Assembly: GCA_009774395.1 (NCBI GenBank)
Contig: VSNQ01000070.1
Span: 1 to 23,501, forward strand
Direction of reading: 5' to 3'
DNA length: 23,501 nucleotides
Origin: Lachnospiraceae bacterium
GTDB taxonomy: Bacteria > Bacillota > Clostridia > Lachnospirales > Lachnospiraceae
Position 1 is the first letter of the stretch. Every line of letters begins with the position of its first letter. Shown piece after piece: positions 8,694 through 16,837 of this stretch. The notes under the pieces are model-generated. The model saw only the letters and a program-made list of their open reading frames with translations, was not told the origin of the DNA and did not search any database. The position numbers and the translations under genes are program-made.

Positions 8694-9758
8694 CTACAAA
8701 ACCCCTTTTTGATACACTTTTTTGAATGCAGAAGGGAGAGCAATTTCATTGGCTAACTGCGCCTGTGTCACCCAAATAAACGTATTCTCGTCTGATACTA
8801 ACTTACATTCCGCCGCAATACATTCCATCCGCCATTCGATATGCGTAAAAATATGCTTTGCCAAAAAACGATTATCCAAAACATTCTGTGCTATCTGTAA
8901 CGAAATCCCCTGCTCCGCAAGCCATTGACAAACCTCTGCATCTGTCTGATGCCCTTCCAGATTAGGCAATTCCCACATTCCAGCAAGCACCCCCTTTGTG
9001 CCACGCTTGCGGATTGCAATTTTATCCTGATATTTTAGCAGCAGCACCGTTTTATTCTCAATTTTCCGCTCTGCCTTCTTGCGTTTCACAGGATATCTGC
9101 GCTGGGTCTTATTTCGATAAGCACCACACAATAACGCAAGCGGACACTCTACACATTTTGGATTTCCGTTCGGCACACAGACCACTGCGCCCAATTCCAT
9201 TATGCTTTGCGTAAATGCTGCACACGCCTCCTTAGGATATATCTGCTCTAGCGCTTTGGTCACTTCTTTGCGAAAAGCTGCTTCCATAATATCCTGATCT
9301 TTCTCTGTAAGCCTTGTCACTACACGCAGTACATTTCCGTCAACTGCTGCATATGCTTTGCCAAATGCAATAGAGGAAATTGCGCCTGCTGTATATGTGC
9401 CGATTCCCGGAAGTTTTCGTATTTCCTCAAACGTTTCCGGAAACTGTCCCTGATAATCCTTACAAATTAGCTGTGCTGCTTTTCTTAAATTTTTTGCACG
9501 GGAGTAATATCCAAGTCCTTCCCAGTATTTTAATAATTCTTCCTCTTGGCTTTCCGCCAATGCTGCAATTGTAGGAAACCGCTCCATAAAACGATGATAA
9601 TAGGGAATCACTGCTTCCACACGTGTTTGCTGCAACATTATTTCCGATATCCATACACGATATGGTTCTTGATTTTCCCGCCACGGCAGGGAACGTTTGT
9701 TTTTCTCGTACCATTCCAGCAAAGGCGCAACAATCTGCCCTAATGTACTAAAATCCAC
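8694..9758 (-). CDS. mutY: A/G-specific adenine glycosylase MutY
   Basis: From GTG 9758 the protein has 354 residues. It removes adenine mispaired with 8-oxoguanine in base excision repair. Visible features are the catalytic Glu39 in ISEIMLQQTRV, the helix-hairpin-helix LPGIGTYTAGAI at 116-127, the catalytic Asp140 in AVDGNVLRV, and a four-cysteine [4Fe-4S] loop in VCVPNGNPKCVECPLALLC. The C-terminal NUDIX-like domain that reads 8-oxoG covers about 245-354. The first cysteine spacing is seven residues rather than the six of Escherichia coli; I see this as a lineage variant. The frame is open to 9839, but GGAGG at 9770-9766 lies 7 bp before GTG 9758 and the extra N-terminal residues do not look like MutY, so GTG is chosen. 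Confidence 0.95.
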   Translation of the reverse strand: MDFSTLGQIVAPLLEWYEKNKRSLPWRENQEPYRVWISEIMLQQTRVEAVIPYYHRFMERFPTIAALAESQEEELLKYWEGLGYYSRAKNLRKAAQLICKDYQGQFPETFEEIRKLPGIGTYTAGAISSIAFGKAYAAVDGNVLRVVTRLTEKDQDIMEAAFRKEVTKALEQIYPKEACAAFTQSIMELGAVVCVPNGNPKCVECPLALLCGAYRNKTQRRYPVKRKKAERKIENKTVLLLKYQDKIAIRKRGTKGVLAGMWELPNLEGHQTDAEVCQWLAEQGISLQIAQNVLDNRFLAKHIFTHIEWRMECIAAECKLVSDENTFIWVTQAQLANEIALPSAFKKVYQKGVL

Positions 9759-9852
9759 CCCAACACCTCCGCATTCAATTAAACAGGGAAAACCTTTCCC
9801 CCACTCACGCGCTGATATATTTCCTCTTGGTATCCACATACATTGAAAAAAC

Positions 9853-9872
9853 CTCCGCCAAACCAGACGGAG
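9853..9872 (-). terminator. Terminator of the chemotaxis receptor gene
   Basis: CTCCG (9853-9857) pairs with CGGAG (9868-9872), extended by partial pairing of the inner bases. On the minus strand the stem is followed by a run of six T. It begins 8 bp after the receptor stop codon and separates it from mutY. Confidence 0.8.
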
Positions 9873-9879
9873 ATTTTCT

Positions 9880-11538
9880 TTATTCTTTGCTCCTTAAGCG
9901 AAATACCGCTATCAATGATTTCAACAAACCAGCCTGTGTATTGAGTTCTTGGCTTGTTGCCGCGCTCTCCTGCGCCGTTGCTGAATTGGTCTGCACCACA
10001 TCCGATATCTGATCTATCTGCTGCTCTATCTGCAAAACAGAATCTGCCTGTGTACGAGATGCATCTGCAATCTCATTAATCGTCATTACAATCTCATTGG
10101 CACCCTTCACAACATTTTCTAATAATACTGCCGTTTCATTTGCAATCCTAGTTCCGTATTCCACAGCTTTTATAGAACTTTCTATTAAATTCGTGGTAGA
10201 CTGCGACGCCTCCGCGCTTTTCCCTGCAAGACTGCGGACTTCTTCTGCTACCACGGCAAAGCCGCGCCCTGCGTCGCCTGCCCTTGCTGCCTCAACGGAA
10301 GCATTTAATGCAAGAATATTTGTCTGAGAAGCAATCTCCTCAATCGTTTTAATAATTTTGCCAATTTCGCTGGAACTAGAATTAATATCCTGCATTGCCT
10401 GAATCATTTCCTGCATTTTTTGGTTGCTTTCCAAAATATGTGATCCAACCTCCTGCGCTTTCTGGCTTGCCTGCCCCGCATTGTCCGCCGATTGCTCTAC
10501 CTGCTCCGATATCTCACGGATCGTCTGCTCTAACTCATCCACTGCACTCGCCTGCTCAATCGCACCTTGACTTAACGACTGTGATACAATCGACATCTGA
10601 TCAGAACCATTTGATACCTGCTGGGAACTTTCCATAATCTGTGACATGGTTCCGTTCAACGCTTTCTCAATGCTGTCCAAAGACTGCTTAATTGAAGTAA
10701 AATCACCAACATAATTCTGTGCTGTCTTTATCGTTAAATCACCCTCTGAAATCGCCTTTAGTACATCTGCAATCTCTCCAATGTACCCACGCAGACGTTC
10801 ATTCGTATTGTTGAAAATTTCTGCTAACAATCCAATTTCATCATTCGCACGAAAATGAATTGCCGATTCCTGCCTGCTGCTTAATCCCAGATCTCCCTGT
10901 TCCATTTTCTGCGCCTGTCTTGTCAGTTTTGCAAGCGGCACGGAAACAGCAAAGCTAATATAAATTCCCATAAGTACAATACTCAGCACAATCAATACTG
11001 CACCCGCCAAAAACGCCGTTTTTACAGTTTGATAAATATGTTCATTCGCCTGCTGCGACGAAATTCCTGCAAAAAGTAATCCATTCACCTGTCCAGATTT
11101 ATCATACGTTGGCACATAGGAGCAAAGATGATCCACTCCCATAATCTTCGTATTTCCTACATAAGATTGTCCTTGTTTTAAAATCACATCCACTAAATCT
11201 TCAGATAACTTAGTTCCAACAAGCCGCTCTCCTTGCTGCTGAACCGTTGTATAGGCACGTACATCTCCTTCAAAAATAGTAAATTCACAATCCATCCGCA
11301 TTTTCAAATCATCCAATAATTGTGTCTTATCCTCCGGTCCTGTATAATGTTCCAACTCATAAGCAAGCATACTCGTGCCATCCACACACTCGTCACGCAG
11401 TGTTCTCATTGTAAGCTTATAGAACATTGCCACACACAAAAATACCACCAAAGCAATACTGACTGCCAGCATAAGTGCCATCAATAATCCTACCTTTGTT
11501 CCAATTCTGTGCCTTCTTTTGTTTCGAACTTTACTCAT
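9880..11538 (-). CDS. Methyl-accepting chemotaxis protein
   Basis: The 552-residue transducer has a basic N-terminus, a membrane helix at about 16-38, a periplasmic-type sensor of about 130 residues resembling a single Cache domain, a second membrane helix at about 175-198, a HAMP domain at about 195-260 and a long cytoplasmic coiled coil. The highly conserved hairpin tip that contacts CheA and CheW is present (IASQTNILALNASVEAARAG, then GRGFAVVAEEVRSLA). There is no C-terminal CheR-binding pentapeptide. GAGGTG lies 6 bp before ATG 11538. No other chemotaxis or flagellar genes are in the window, so it is an orphan transducer that would feed a central chemosensory array. Its ligand cannot be read from the sequence. 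Confidence 0.94.
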   Translation of the reverse strand: MSKVRNKRRHRIGTKVGLLMALMLAVSIALVVFLCVAMFYKLTMRTLRDECVDGTSMLAYELEHYTGPEDKTQLLDDLKMRMDCEFTIFEGDVRAYTTVQQQGERLVGTKLSEDLVDVILKQGQSYVGNTKIMGVDHLCSYVPTYDKSGQVNGLLFAGISSQQANEHIYQTVKTAFLAGAVLIVLSIVLMGIYISFAVSVPLAKLTRQAQKMEQGDLGLSSRQESAIHFRANDEIGLLAEIFNNTNERLRGYIGEIADVLKAISEGDLTIKTAQNYVGDFTSIKQSLDSIEKALNGTMSQIMESSQQVSNGSDQMSIVSQSLSQGAIEQASAVDELEQTIREISEQVEQSADNAGQASQKAQEVGSHILESNQKMQEMIQAMQDINSSSSEIGKIIKTIEEIASQTNILALNASVEAARAGDAGRGFAVVAEEVRSLAGKSAEASQSTTNLIESSIKAVEYGTRIANETAVLLENVVKGANEIVMTINEIADASRTQADSVLQIEQQIDQISDVVQTNSATAQESAATSQELNTQAGLLKSLIAVFRLRSKE

Positions 11539-11707
11539 TTTGTCACCTCAATAAAATCATTTTAAATTTATGCCTAATACTCAGGCAATAAACCTGCTAC
11601 TTACTATATTAATCCCTATTATGGCAAATTTCAAGGAGTTTTTTTAACGGTCAGGATTAAAAATGCAAAAAAATGGCAATTCTATTGCATAATTAAGAGA
11701 ATCATTA

Positions 11708-11736
11708 TTGACGTAACCGCAAATCCATTTTAAGAT
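11708..11736 (+). promoter_or_regulatory. Promoter of the polytopic membrane protein gene
   Basis: TTGACG at 11708-11713 and TAAGAT at 11731-11736 are 17 bp apart, about 50 bp upstream of the plus-strand start codon at 11784. On the opposite strand a TTGAAA/TAATAT pair at about 11632-11604 could serve the chemotaxis receptor. I see no gene in the 245-bp divergent gap 11539-11783. Confidence 0.55.
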
Positions 11737-11783
11737 TTATATAGATAAGATTTTACATCAATTGTTATAAAACGGAGGAGATT

Positions 11784-13565
11784 ATGCGTTTAATAAAAAT
11801 TTCCGCAAAAAGTTTTTTTACTCTTTTTGCTGTAATGCGCCTATTTCACATACAGACGAGGAATCCGCTATCTATTATATTGTTCCTTGTTTTTTTCTAT
11901 ATTTATATGAAGCTGCAAGAAGATCACTTTGTTAGTCGAATCAACATGAAAGACCTTTGGCTTTCCAATCTGTTAAGCCTGCTTTTTGCCGGTTTTACCA
12001 TTGCCAACACTTATCAGACAGTACTTTTTGATATGGAAAATTTTATTTTCTGCACAGTGACGCTGCTTAGTACAGCTATTGGGCTGATTGCTATATACTA
12101 TCACCTTATTTTATGTCTGCTTCAGGCAAGCGATCTTGTGCACATTACAGGTATGGCTTATCAGGCGCCGTGGCTGCCCTACGTCACAATGCTCTGCTGC
12201 CTTATATGTTGGCTGCCTTATTTTCTACATGCATATCCAGGCGTTATGACACCGGACAGTATTAACCAATATGCACAGGTTCTTGGCGTCTACGAATTAA
12301 GCAACCACCATTCCATTGTGCATACTGCGCTGATTGGTATGTTCTATCAATTGGGGCTGCGCTTTACTAACGACGTTTATTTTGGTCTTGCGCTCTACAC
12401 GCTTGCGCAAATGATTTTTATGGCTTTTGCGGCGGGATATGTTGTCAAAACCTTACAAAAGGCAGATATCATAACACCCATTCTTATTGCGGTTATCTGC
12501 TTCTATGCGCTGATGCCTTACAACGGTGCCTTAAATGTAACCATATGGAAAGATATTCCTTTTGCCGGTGCTATGACAATTTTCTGTGCTGCATTGCTGC
12601 GATTCTTATTAAGACCAGATGCAACCCTTCCCACAGGGGATATGTCGCGTTTTGGCAGACAGCGGCTGAAAATCAGCGAATATTTTACTCTGGTAGCGCC
12701 TTACGTTTTTTCTGGTGTTCTGCTGTGTCTGCTGCGTCCAAACGGGTGGTATGCTTTCTTGCTTTCGCTGCCGTTTATTCTGTTCGTTTACCGCAGTAGC
12801 TGGAGGACAATGGTGCCGATTCATTTAACAATACTAGCATTGGTACTGTTCGTAAAGTACCCCTGCATGAATGTTTATGAAATTAAACAGGCGGACTTTG
12901 TAGAGTCCTTATCTGTTCCAGTGCAGCAGATTGCCTGTGTTATTGCGCAGAATAAATCGCTTAGCGAAGAAGAATTAAACTTTGTCAGCCATATTATGGA
13001 TGTTACGCAAGTAGCTTCCAGATACCAGCCAAATGTATCCGACAATATTAAAAATCTTATCCGCGAAACCGGCAGCGATTACCTTGAAGCACACAAGACA
13101 GAATTTTTCCAAGTTTGGCTGTCCATCGGTCTTTCGCATCCAAAAGCATATTTTGACGCTTATGTTGCGCAGACAAACGGCTACTGGTATCCTGATGTTG
13201 CCTATGATGTAGGACTTGCGGAAGGCATTTATCCTAATGAATTTGGGCTAAGCTGGCAGCCGATTCTGCGAGGGAATATCGTTGTAAAAATAAAGGAAAT
13301 ACTTTTTAAACTGCATGATATTATACCTTTATATGGAACTTTGTGGAGCATCGGATTGATTTTCTGGATACTGTTAATTGCCATCGCCATATGCCTGCGA
13401 TCCGAAAATACAGCTAATGCTTTGATCTGTCTTCCCTTGGCGGCGCTTGTGCTGACTTTAAGCATTGCATCGCCGGTAGCAGCGGAATTTCGGTATGCCT
13501 ATGCACTTTTTTACGCAATGCCAATCTTCCTCGCCGCACCATTTGTAACTCCGAAAAATTTTTAA
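11784..13565 (+). CDS. Polytopic membrane protein, DUF6020-like (possible GT-C glycosyltransferase fold)
   Basis: This 593-residue protein has about twelve hydrophobic segments. The extracytoplasmic loop after the fourth or fifth segment carries YPGVMTPDSINQYAQ (about 151-165) and NHHSIVHT (174-181). A soluble region at about 370-490 contains DYLEAHKTEFF and WLSIGLSHPKAYFDAYV. This arrangement matches my recollection of the DUF6020 family, whose acidic first-loop motif and topology resemble GT-C lipid-phosphate-sugar-dependent glycosyltransferases. The activity is not established. GGAGG lies 7 bp before ATG 11784. It converges on a putative beta-propeller lipoprotein gene, with a palindromic element filling the gap between the two stop codons. 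Confidence 0.8.
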   Translation: MRLIKISAKSFFTLFAVMRLFHIQTRNPLSIILFLVFFYIYMKLQEDHFVSRINMKDLWLSNLLSLLFAGFTIANTYQTVLFDMENFIFCTVTLLSTAIGLIAIYYHLILCLLQASDLVHITGMAYQAPWLPYVTMLCCLICWLPYFLHAYPGVMTPDSINQYAQVLGVYELSNHHSIVHTALIGMFYQLGLRFTNDVYFGLALYTLAQMIFMAFAAGYVVKTLQKADIITPILIAVICFYALMPYNGALNVTIWKDIPFAGAMTIFCAALLRFLLRPDATLPTGDMSRFGRQRLKISEYFTLVAPYVFSGVLLCLLRPNGWYAFLLSLPFILFVYRSSWRTMVPIHLTILALVLFVKYPCMNVYEIKQADFVESLSVPVQQIACVIAQNKSLSEEELNFVSHIMDVTQVASRYQPNVSDNIKNLIRETGSDYLEAHKTEFFQVWLSIGLSHPKAYFDAYVAQTNGYWYPDVAYDVGLAEGIYPNEFGLSWQPILRGNIVVKIKEILFKLHDIIPLYGTLWSIGLIFWILLIAIAICLRSENTANALICLPLAALVLTLSIASPVAAEFRYAYALFYAMPIFLAAPFVTPKNF

Positions 13566-13573
13566 AGAATCGC

Positions 13574-13733
13574 TAAGGAACTGTTACTAAATAACTTTTA
13601 AATAACGCGTAGGATTTTTCTTCGAGAGTGCCACTCAAAAATCAAGCGCATAGCGGGCTATGTAATTGATTTTTGAGTGGTGCTATCGGAGAAAAAACAA
13701 GCAGTATTAAAAGTTATTTTTGAACAGTTCCTA
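13574..13733. repeat. Palindromic element A (about 160 bp)
   Basis: AGGAACTGTT (13576-13585) pairs with AACAGTTCCT (13723-13732). The next arm, AATAACTTTTAA, pairs with TTAAAAGTTATT. Inner arms CCACTCAAAAATCAA and TTGATTTTTGAGTGG are perfect, and the tip is CATAGC-GG-GCTATG. It is flanked by TA on both sides, as expected for a TA-targeting miniature transposon, and overlaps the stop codon of the lipoprotein gene at 13731. It lies between convergent genes and could terminate both transcripts. It has no coding capacity. Its core matches the element at 15769-15935. Confidence 0.85.
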
Positions 13734-14840
13734 ATATATCACTTTTACATTGCGTATTTCATTATCAATGATATCGAAGGCTATAATATTTTCATTGGTT
13801 CTATGGTGCGCCATATAATATCTGCCTTCGATTTGCGTGATATAATACGGAGTACCGCCGCTTATGCCGAAACTGCGGTAAATATCTTGATAACTGCCCT
13901 GCTCCAAAGCTTCTAAGTCTTTGCACCGCACTATTGTTGCATATTCCTGATTCTCTTGGTTATCGGTGGAAACGGTAATATAGTAATACTCGTCAATTTT
14001 CGTAAGCTGCACCATTCCCGCAATTTTATCAGGAACTGCATAAGATGCTTTTATTGTAAAAGCATTGCCATCTGGGCTGATTTTGGCCTTTATAATCTTC
14101 TGATTGTTATGCCCTGAAACAAAATAAATACCATCTTCCATAATGGTAAACGAACGCACATACACACCGTATAATTCTTCTATTTTTAATATTTTTTCTA
14201 TATAAATCGGAAAAATCCCCATGTCATCCGGCGTATCCGCCCGTTTCAGGAAATACATTTCTCCGGTAATGGAACTCCACACCATAAAAACGTTTCTTTG
14301 TGCATCATATTGTATATAATGTGGTTTCAGTCCGATATTTTCAAGTGTCTGCGTCTGCGCATACTGCCCATTCATATTCTGAAATACAAGTACACGATTA
14401 TTCTCCGTATCGTCCACTAGCAGCACTTCCTCATCAGCAGCAATGGTATGCGCATAATGCACCTTATCCGTCAACACCTGCCATTCTGTTAGTGGATCAC
14501 CAAGTATATTATGGTATAAAATCTGATTATGATAACAGTCTGCAATAAAATATAAATCGTCGATTTTCGTTATATACGTTGCAACATTCAGCGTTTGATA
14601 TGTATTTTTTGTATTGATAAAAACAGGCTGCGGTAGAATGCCTTGCATCGCCTGCTCCTGCTTGGAATTATTGTCTATGGTATTTTCTTCTGTTCCTATC
14701 TCTGCTATATCCTTTGTGCCTGCCAATTCAGCAAAAGATACTTCTGGCTGTGCCTGACATGCAGTACATATTAAAGCGGAAGCTGCCGCAATTATAAATA
14801 GAAACACTGCTGCACAATGGATTTTTTTACAAACTAACAT
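13731..14840 (-). CDS. Secreted or lipid-anchored beta-propeller-like protein
   Basis: The 369-residue product begins with a signal sequence: hydrophobic to about residue 25, with a candidate lipidated Cys28 in ALICTAC (the -3 position is not the usual Leu, so lipidation is uncertain). A linker rich in Glu, Thr and Asn follows to about 70. The rest consists of repeated strand-rich units of 40-50 residues, such as ITKIDDLYFIADCYHNQILY, then EEVLLVDDTENNRVLVFQ and YYITQIEGRYYMAHHRTNEN. These resemble NHL or six-bladed beta-propeller repeats. Exact function is unknown; such proteins often bind ligands or proteins at the cell surface. AGGAG lies about 10 bp upstream of ATG 14840. The stop codon lies within palindromic element A. 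Confidence 0.75.
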   Translation of the reverse strand: MLVCKKIHCAAVFLFIIAAASALICTACQAQPEVSFAELAGTKDIAEIGTEENTIDNNSKQEQAMQGILPQPVFINTKNTYQTLNVATYITKIDDLYFIADCYHNQILYHNILGDPLTEWQVLTDKVHYAHTIAADEEVLLVDDTENNRVLVFQNMNGQYAQTQTLENIGLKPHYIQYDAQRNVFMVWSSITGEMYFLKRADTPDDMGIFPIYIEKILKIEELYGVYVRSFTIMEDGIYFVSGHNNQKIIKAKISPDGNAFTIKASYAVPDKIAGMVQLTKIDEYYYITVSTDNQENQEYATIVRCKDLEALEQGSYQDIYRSFGISGGTPYYITQIEGRYYMAHHRTNENIIAFDIIDNEIRNVKVIY

Positions 14841-14941
14841 AGATTATTTCTCCTATCTGCCTGCTCAAGCAGGTACTTCTTTTGTTCTGCCGCTGTGTAA
14901 TAAATTTTTTGGCATCTAAAAGGAATCCCAGAACTAAACTG

Positions 14942-15168
14942 TTACGAATTGTCGAACGTAAATCCTATTTCATTTGCTTCCATTGCTGTAAACGTATTAT
15001 ATTTTCCATTTGTATACGCTGCAATAACTTTACCCCAAAATTTTTGAGCAGGCATATTTCGTTAATATCGTCATTGGAAAACTCAGAAAAATCATACTGA
15101 TACAATTCCAACATTTGAATAAAAACGGATTTTTGCTCGTATAATATAGGCTCTACTCTAATGTCCAT
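14942..15168 (-). pseudogene. GNAT acetyltransferase remnant with large internal deletion and frameshift
   Basis: The minus-strand frame starting at ATG 15168 reads like the start of a GNAT N-acetyltransferase: ILYEQKSVFIQMLELYQYDF, then SEFSNDDINE. After about 37 residues similarity stops. A different frame then reads MPAQKFWGKVIAAYTNGKY followed by NEIGFTFDNS and a TAA at 14944-14942, which is a typical GNAT C-terminus (AxxFWxKVIxxYT). The central acetyl-CoA-binding part, roughly 80 residues, is missing, and the two ends are out of frame. The gene is therefore dead. A 67-residue frame through the junction (14965-15168) is open by chance and ends in a basic tail unlike any GNAT. The upstream AGGA at 15177-15174 may be the old ribosome binding site. 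Confidence 0.75.
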
Positions 15169-15768
15169 ACTTATCCTCCATAATTCTAATTAGGAACTGT
15201 TATACTAACTTTGCAGATGACGCAGGCCAAATCTTTTTGCCTTAACACTGTCACTACCTATACTGCACACCTATAAGATTTACACTAACAGACCATTCGA
15301 TATGTTTTAAATTTAGAACAACACGATAGAAAACTGTATATCATACAGGAGGGTTAAAATATAGTCGCCCTCCTATTCAATTTGTATTGGATATATCCTA
15401 ATTTCTTCATCTTAATCATTCCTCCCTACTATATATTTGAAATCTGTACATATCATACATCCGTTTACAACTTTTTAAAGGTTACTCGATTTGCTGTTTA
15501 AAATGAAATCATTATACATTTTAACACTTACAAAGCATGGAAAAATTAAACATTTATTCAATGCAAAATTATGAAAATATAACTTTTATAAAATCTTGTA
15601 AATGCTGCATATAATCATTACTTGTACATTTTCATCTGGTCATACCTTCTATCACCACAAAGACATTATAACATAGCATATTTTACATGACAACCGATAT
15701 CTAAACGTTTCAATATTCTTTCGTTACAATTCAAATTCTGCTTGAAATTTTACAGCAAATGCAAAAAT
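15169..15768. other. About 600 bp without a convincing gene
   Basis: AT-rich DNA with stop codons in all frames. It contains AGGAACTGTTA at 15191-15201, matching the end of palindromic element A, a 7-bp GC stem at 15347-15353/15368-15374, and a very short ORF with a good ribosome binding site (separate entry). Nothing else was recognised. Confidence 0.6.
15354..15410 (-). CDS. Possible 18-residue peptide, unrecognised
   Basis: ATG at 15410 is preceded by GGAGG (15425-15421) at 10 bp and encodes a basic peptide, MKKLGYIQYKLNRRATIF. The stop codon falls in the loop of a hairpin whose arms AGGAGGG and CCCTCCT lie at 15374-15368 and 15353-15347, so translation would open the hairpin. It could be a small peptide or leader, or simply chance. 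There is no downstream gene on that strand within the gap that it could regulate, which weakens the leader idea. Confidence 0.2.
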   Translation of the reverse strand: MKKLGYIQYKLNRRATIF

Positions 15769-15935
15769 CTAGTATAATCCACGCTAAATACCTTAATGTT
15801 TGGCGCAGAATATTTTTCTGAGAGTGCTGCTTCACAAACGCAGGCGTAGCGGTGGCTACGCTGAGGCTTGTGGAGTAGTGCTATCAGGAAAATAGGCAAG
15901 CGAAACATAAGGTTATTTAGCACGGATTATACTAG
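15769..15935. repeat. Palindromic element B (167 bp)
   Basis: The outer arms are CTAGTATAATCC and GGATTATACTAG, extended inward to about 36 bp with few mismatches (GCTAAATA and TATTTAGC are exact). The centre has GAGAGTGC at 15820, TAGCGG at 15847 and GTGCTATC at 15878. The same three words occur in element A with spacings of 27 and 56 bp against 27 and 58 bp here. The outer arms are unrelated to those of element A. It is flanked by CTAG, itself a palindrome, so target duplication cannot be told from arm. No coding capacity. The 363 bp from here to the next start codon hold only the promoter at 16155-16182. Confidence 0.85.
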
Positions 15936-16154
15936 TCTGCACTATAACATTATGCACAATATCCAAATCCATACGCTTTCCTGCTGCAAAATCTGTCAAA
16001 TAAATGATAATTGTAAGTAAAATACTTTGAATAAACCCAATATTATATACACTTTGACATAAAGCTGTCGAATTTGCTTTGATTTATGAACATTTTGTTA
16101 ATAAGCTGTATCTATAAAGTAAATATAAAATGAATAAAAAAATTAAAAACAGTA

Positions 16155-16182
16155 TTGACGTATGCGAAAAAATATGTATAAT
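16155..16182 (+). promoter_or_regulatory. Promoter of the Thr/Glu-rich lipoprotein gene
   Basis: TTGACG (16155-16160) and TATAAT (16177-16182) are 16 bp apart. The start codon is at 16299, so the untranslated leader would be about 110 nt. Confidence 0.65.
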
Positions 16183-16298
16183 TAAGAACTTGTAAGGCGG
16201 CAGTCGCTTTATAATTGTTTTTTCACAAATTGTAATATTGCGTTTATCTGTATTGCAAAATGTGTATTGTGCGATTTGCACAGAATGGAGGAAAAATT

Positions 16299-16667
16299 AT
16301 GAAAAAAAGAATTTTAGCAACGATTATGACTCTTACATTAGGCGCAGCAATGCTGACAGCTTGTGGTTCTAAGGAGAATGATACAATTGATAACGAGCCG
16401 CAGACAACCGTAGAAGCTCCTACAGACAGCGTTTCTACAGAAGAAGCTTCTAATGACGAAATTTCTTCTGAAGTACCTACTACACAGGCAGAAGATAATG
16501 GCGCTGAAAACACAACAGAGGCAGATACTGCTGAAACGGTTACAACAGAAGGCGAAACCAGCACAGAAGAAACTACGGTTGCTAATGACGAGAATGCAAC
16601 AGAAACACAGACTACTGAGGCTGCTCCTACAGAAACAGCTACAGACGCAACAAACGCTGAGAATTAA
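16299..16667 (+). CDS. Small lipoprotein with Thr/Glu-rich disordered mature region
   Basis: From ATG 16299 (GGAGG at 16287-16291, 7 bp upstream) the protein has 122 residues. A lipoprotein signal ends in AMLTACGS, with the lipidated Cys at 22. The remaining 100 residues are almost entirely Thr, Glu, Ala, Ser, Asn and Asp, strongly acidic, with no hydrophobic core and many TTE-type repeats. It has no visible folded domain. In related lipoproteins such a tract is normally a linker followed by a globular domain; here the gene stops and a terminator follows. It could be a surface spacer protein or the stalk of a gene that lost its domain. I do not recognise a family. Confidence 0.8.
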   Translation: MKKRILATIMTLTLGAAMLTACGSKENDTIDNEPQTTVEAPTDSVSTEEASNDEISSEVPTTQAEDNGAENTTEADTAETVTTEGETSTEETTVANDENATETQTTEAAPTETATDATNAEN

Positions 16668-16736
16668 TCAAAACATATTTTATAAGAAATGATACCCATT
16701 TTGCATATCTTTGATATGTGTTAACTTTATCCATAG

Positions 16737-16780
16737 AAAACAGCGCTAAGGCATACTCATTTTGCCAAGGCGCTGTTTTT
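16737..16780 (+). terminator. Terminator after the Thr/Glu-rich lipoprotein gene
   Basis: AAAACAGCGC (16737-16746) pairs with GCGCTGTTTT (16770-16779); an inner GGC/GCC pair extends it. The stem is followed by T-rich DNA. It lies about 70 bp after the stop codon. Confidence 0.85.
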
Positions 16781-16837
16781 CGTTTGCTCTTTATTGGCTC
16801 TCTTTATCTTATTTTTATTTATCACAATTAATAATAC

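Noticed and set aside
14845..14944. Open stretch reading SSGIPFRCQKIYYTAAEQKK on the minus strand after the GNAT stop
   Set aside because: It has no start codon or ribosome binding site and no recognised family; probably chance or an old remnant.
15169..15768. Hidden gene in the long gap before element B
   Set aside because: Stops are frequent in all six frames and no start with a ribosome binding site leads to a frame longer than about 20 codons.
16084..16281. 65-codon minus-strand ORF with a hydrophobic stretch
   Set aside because: It lies across the promoter and leader of the Thr/Glu-rich lipoprotein and has no ribosome binding site. The hydrophobicity comes from AT-rich DNA.
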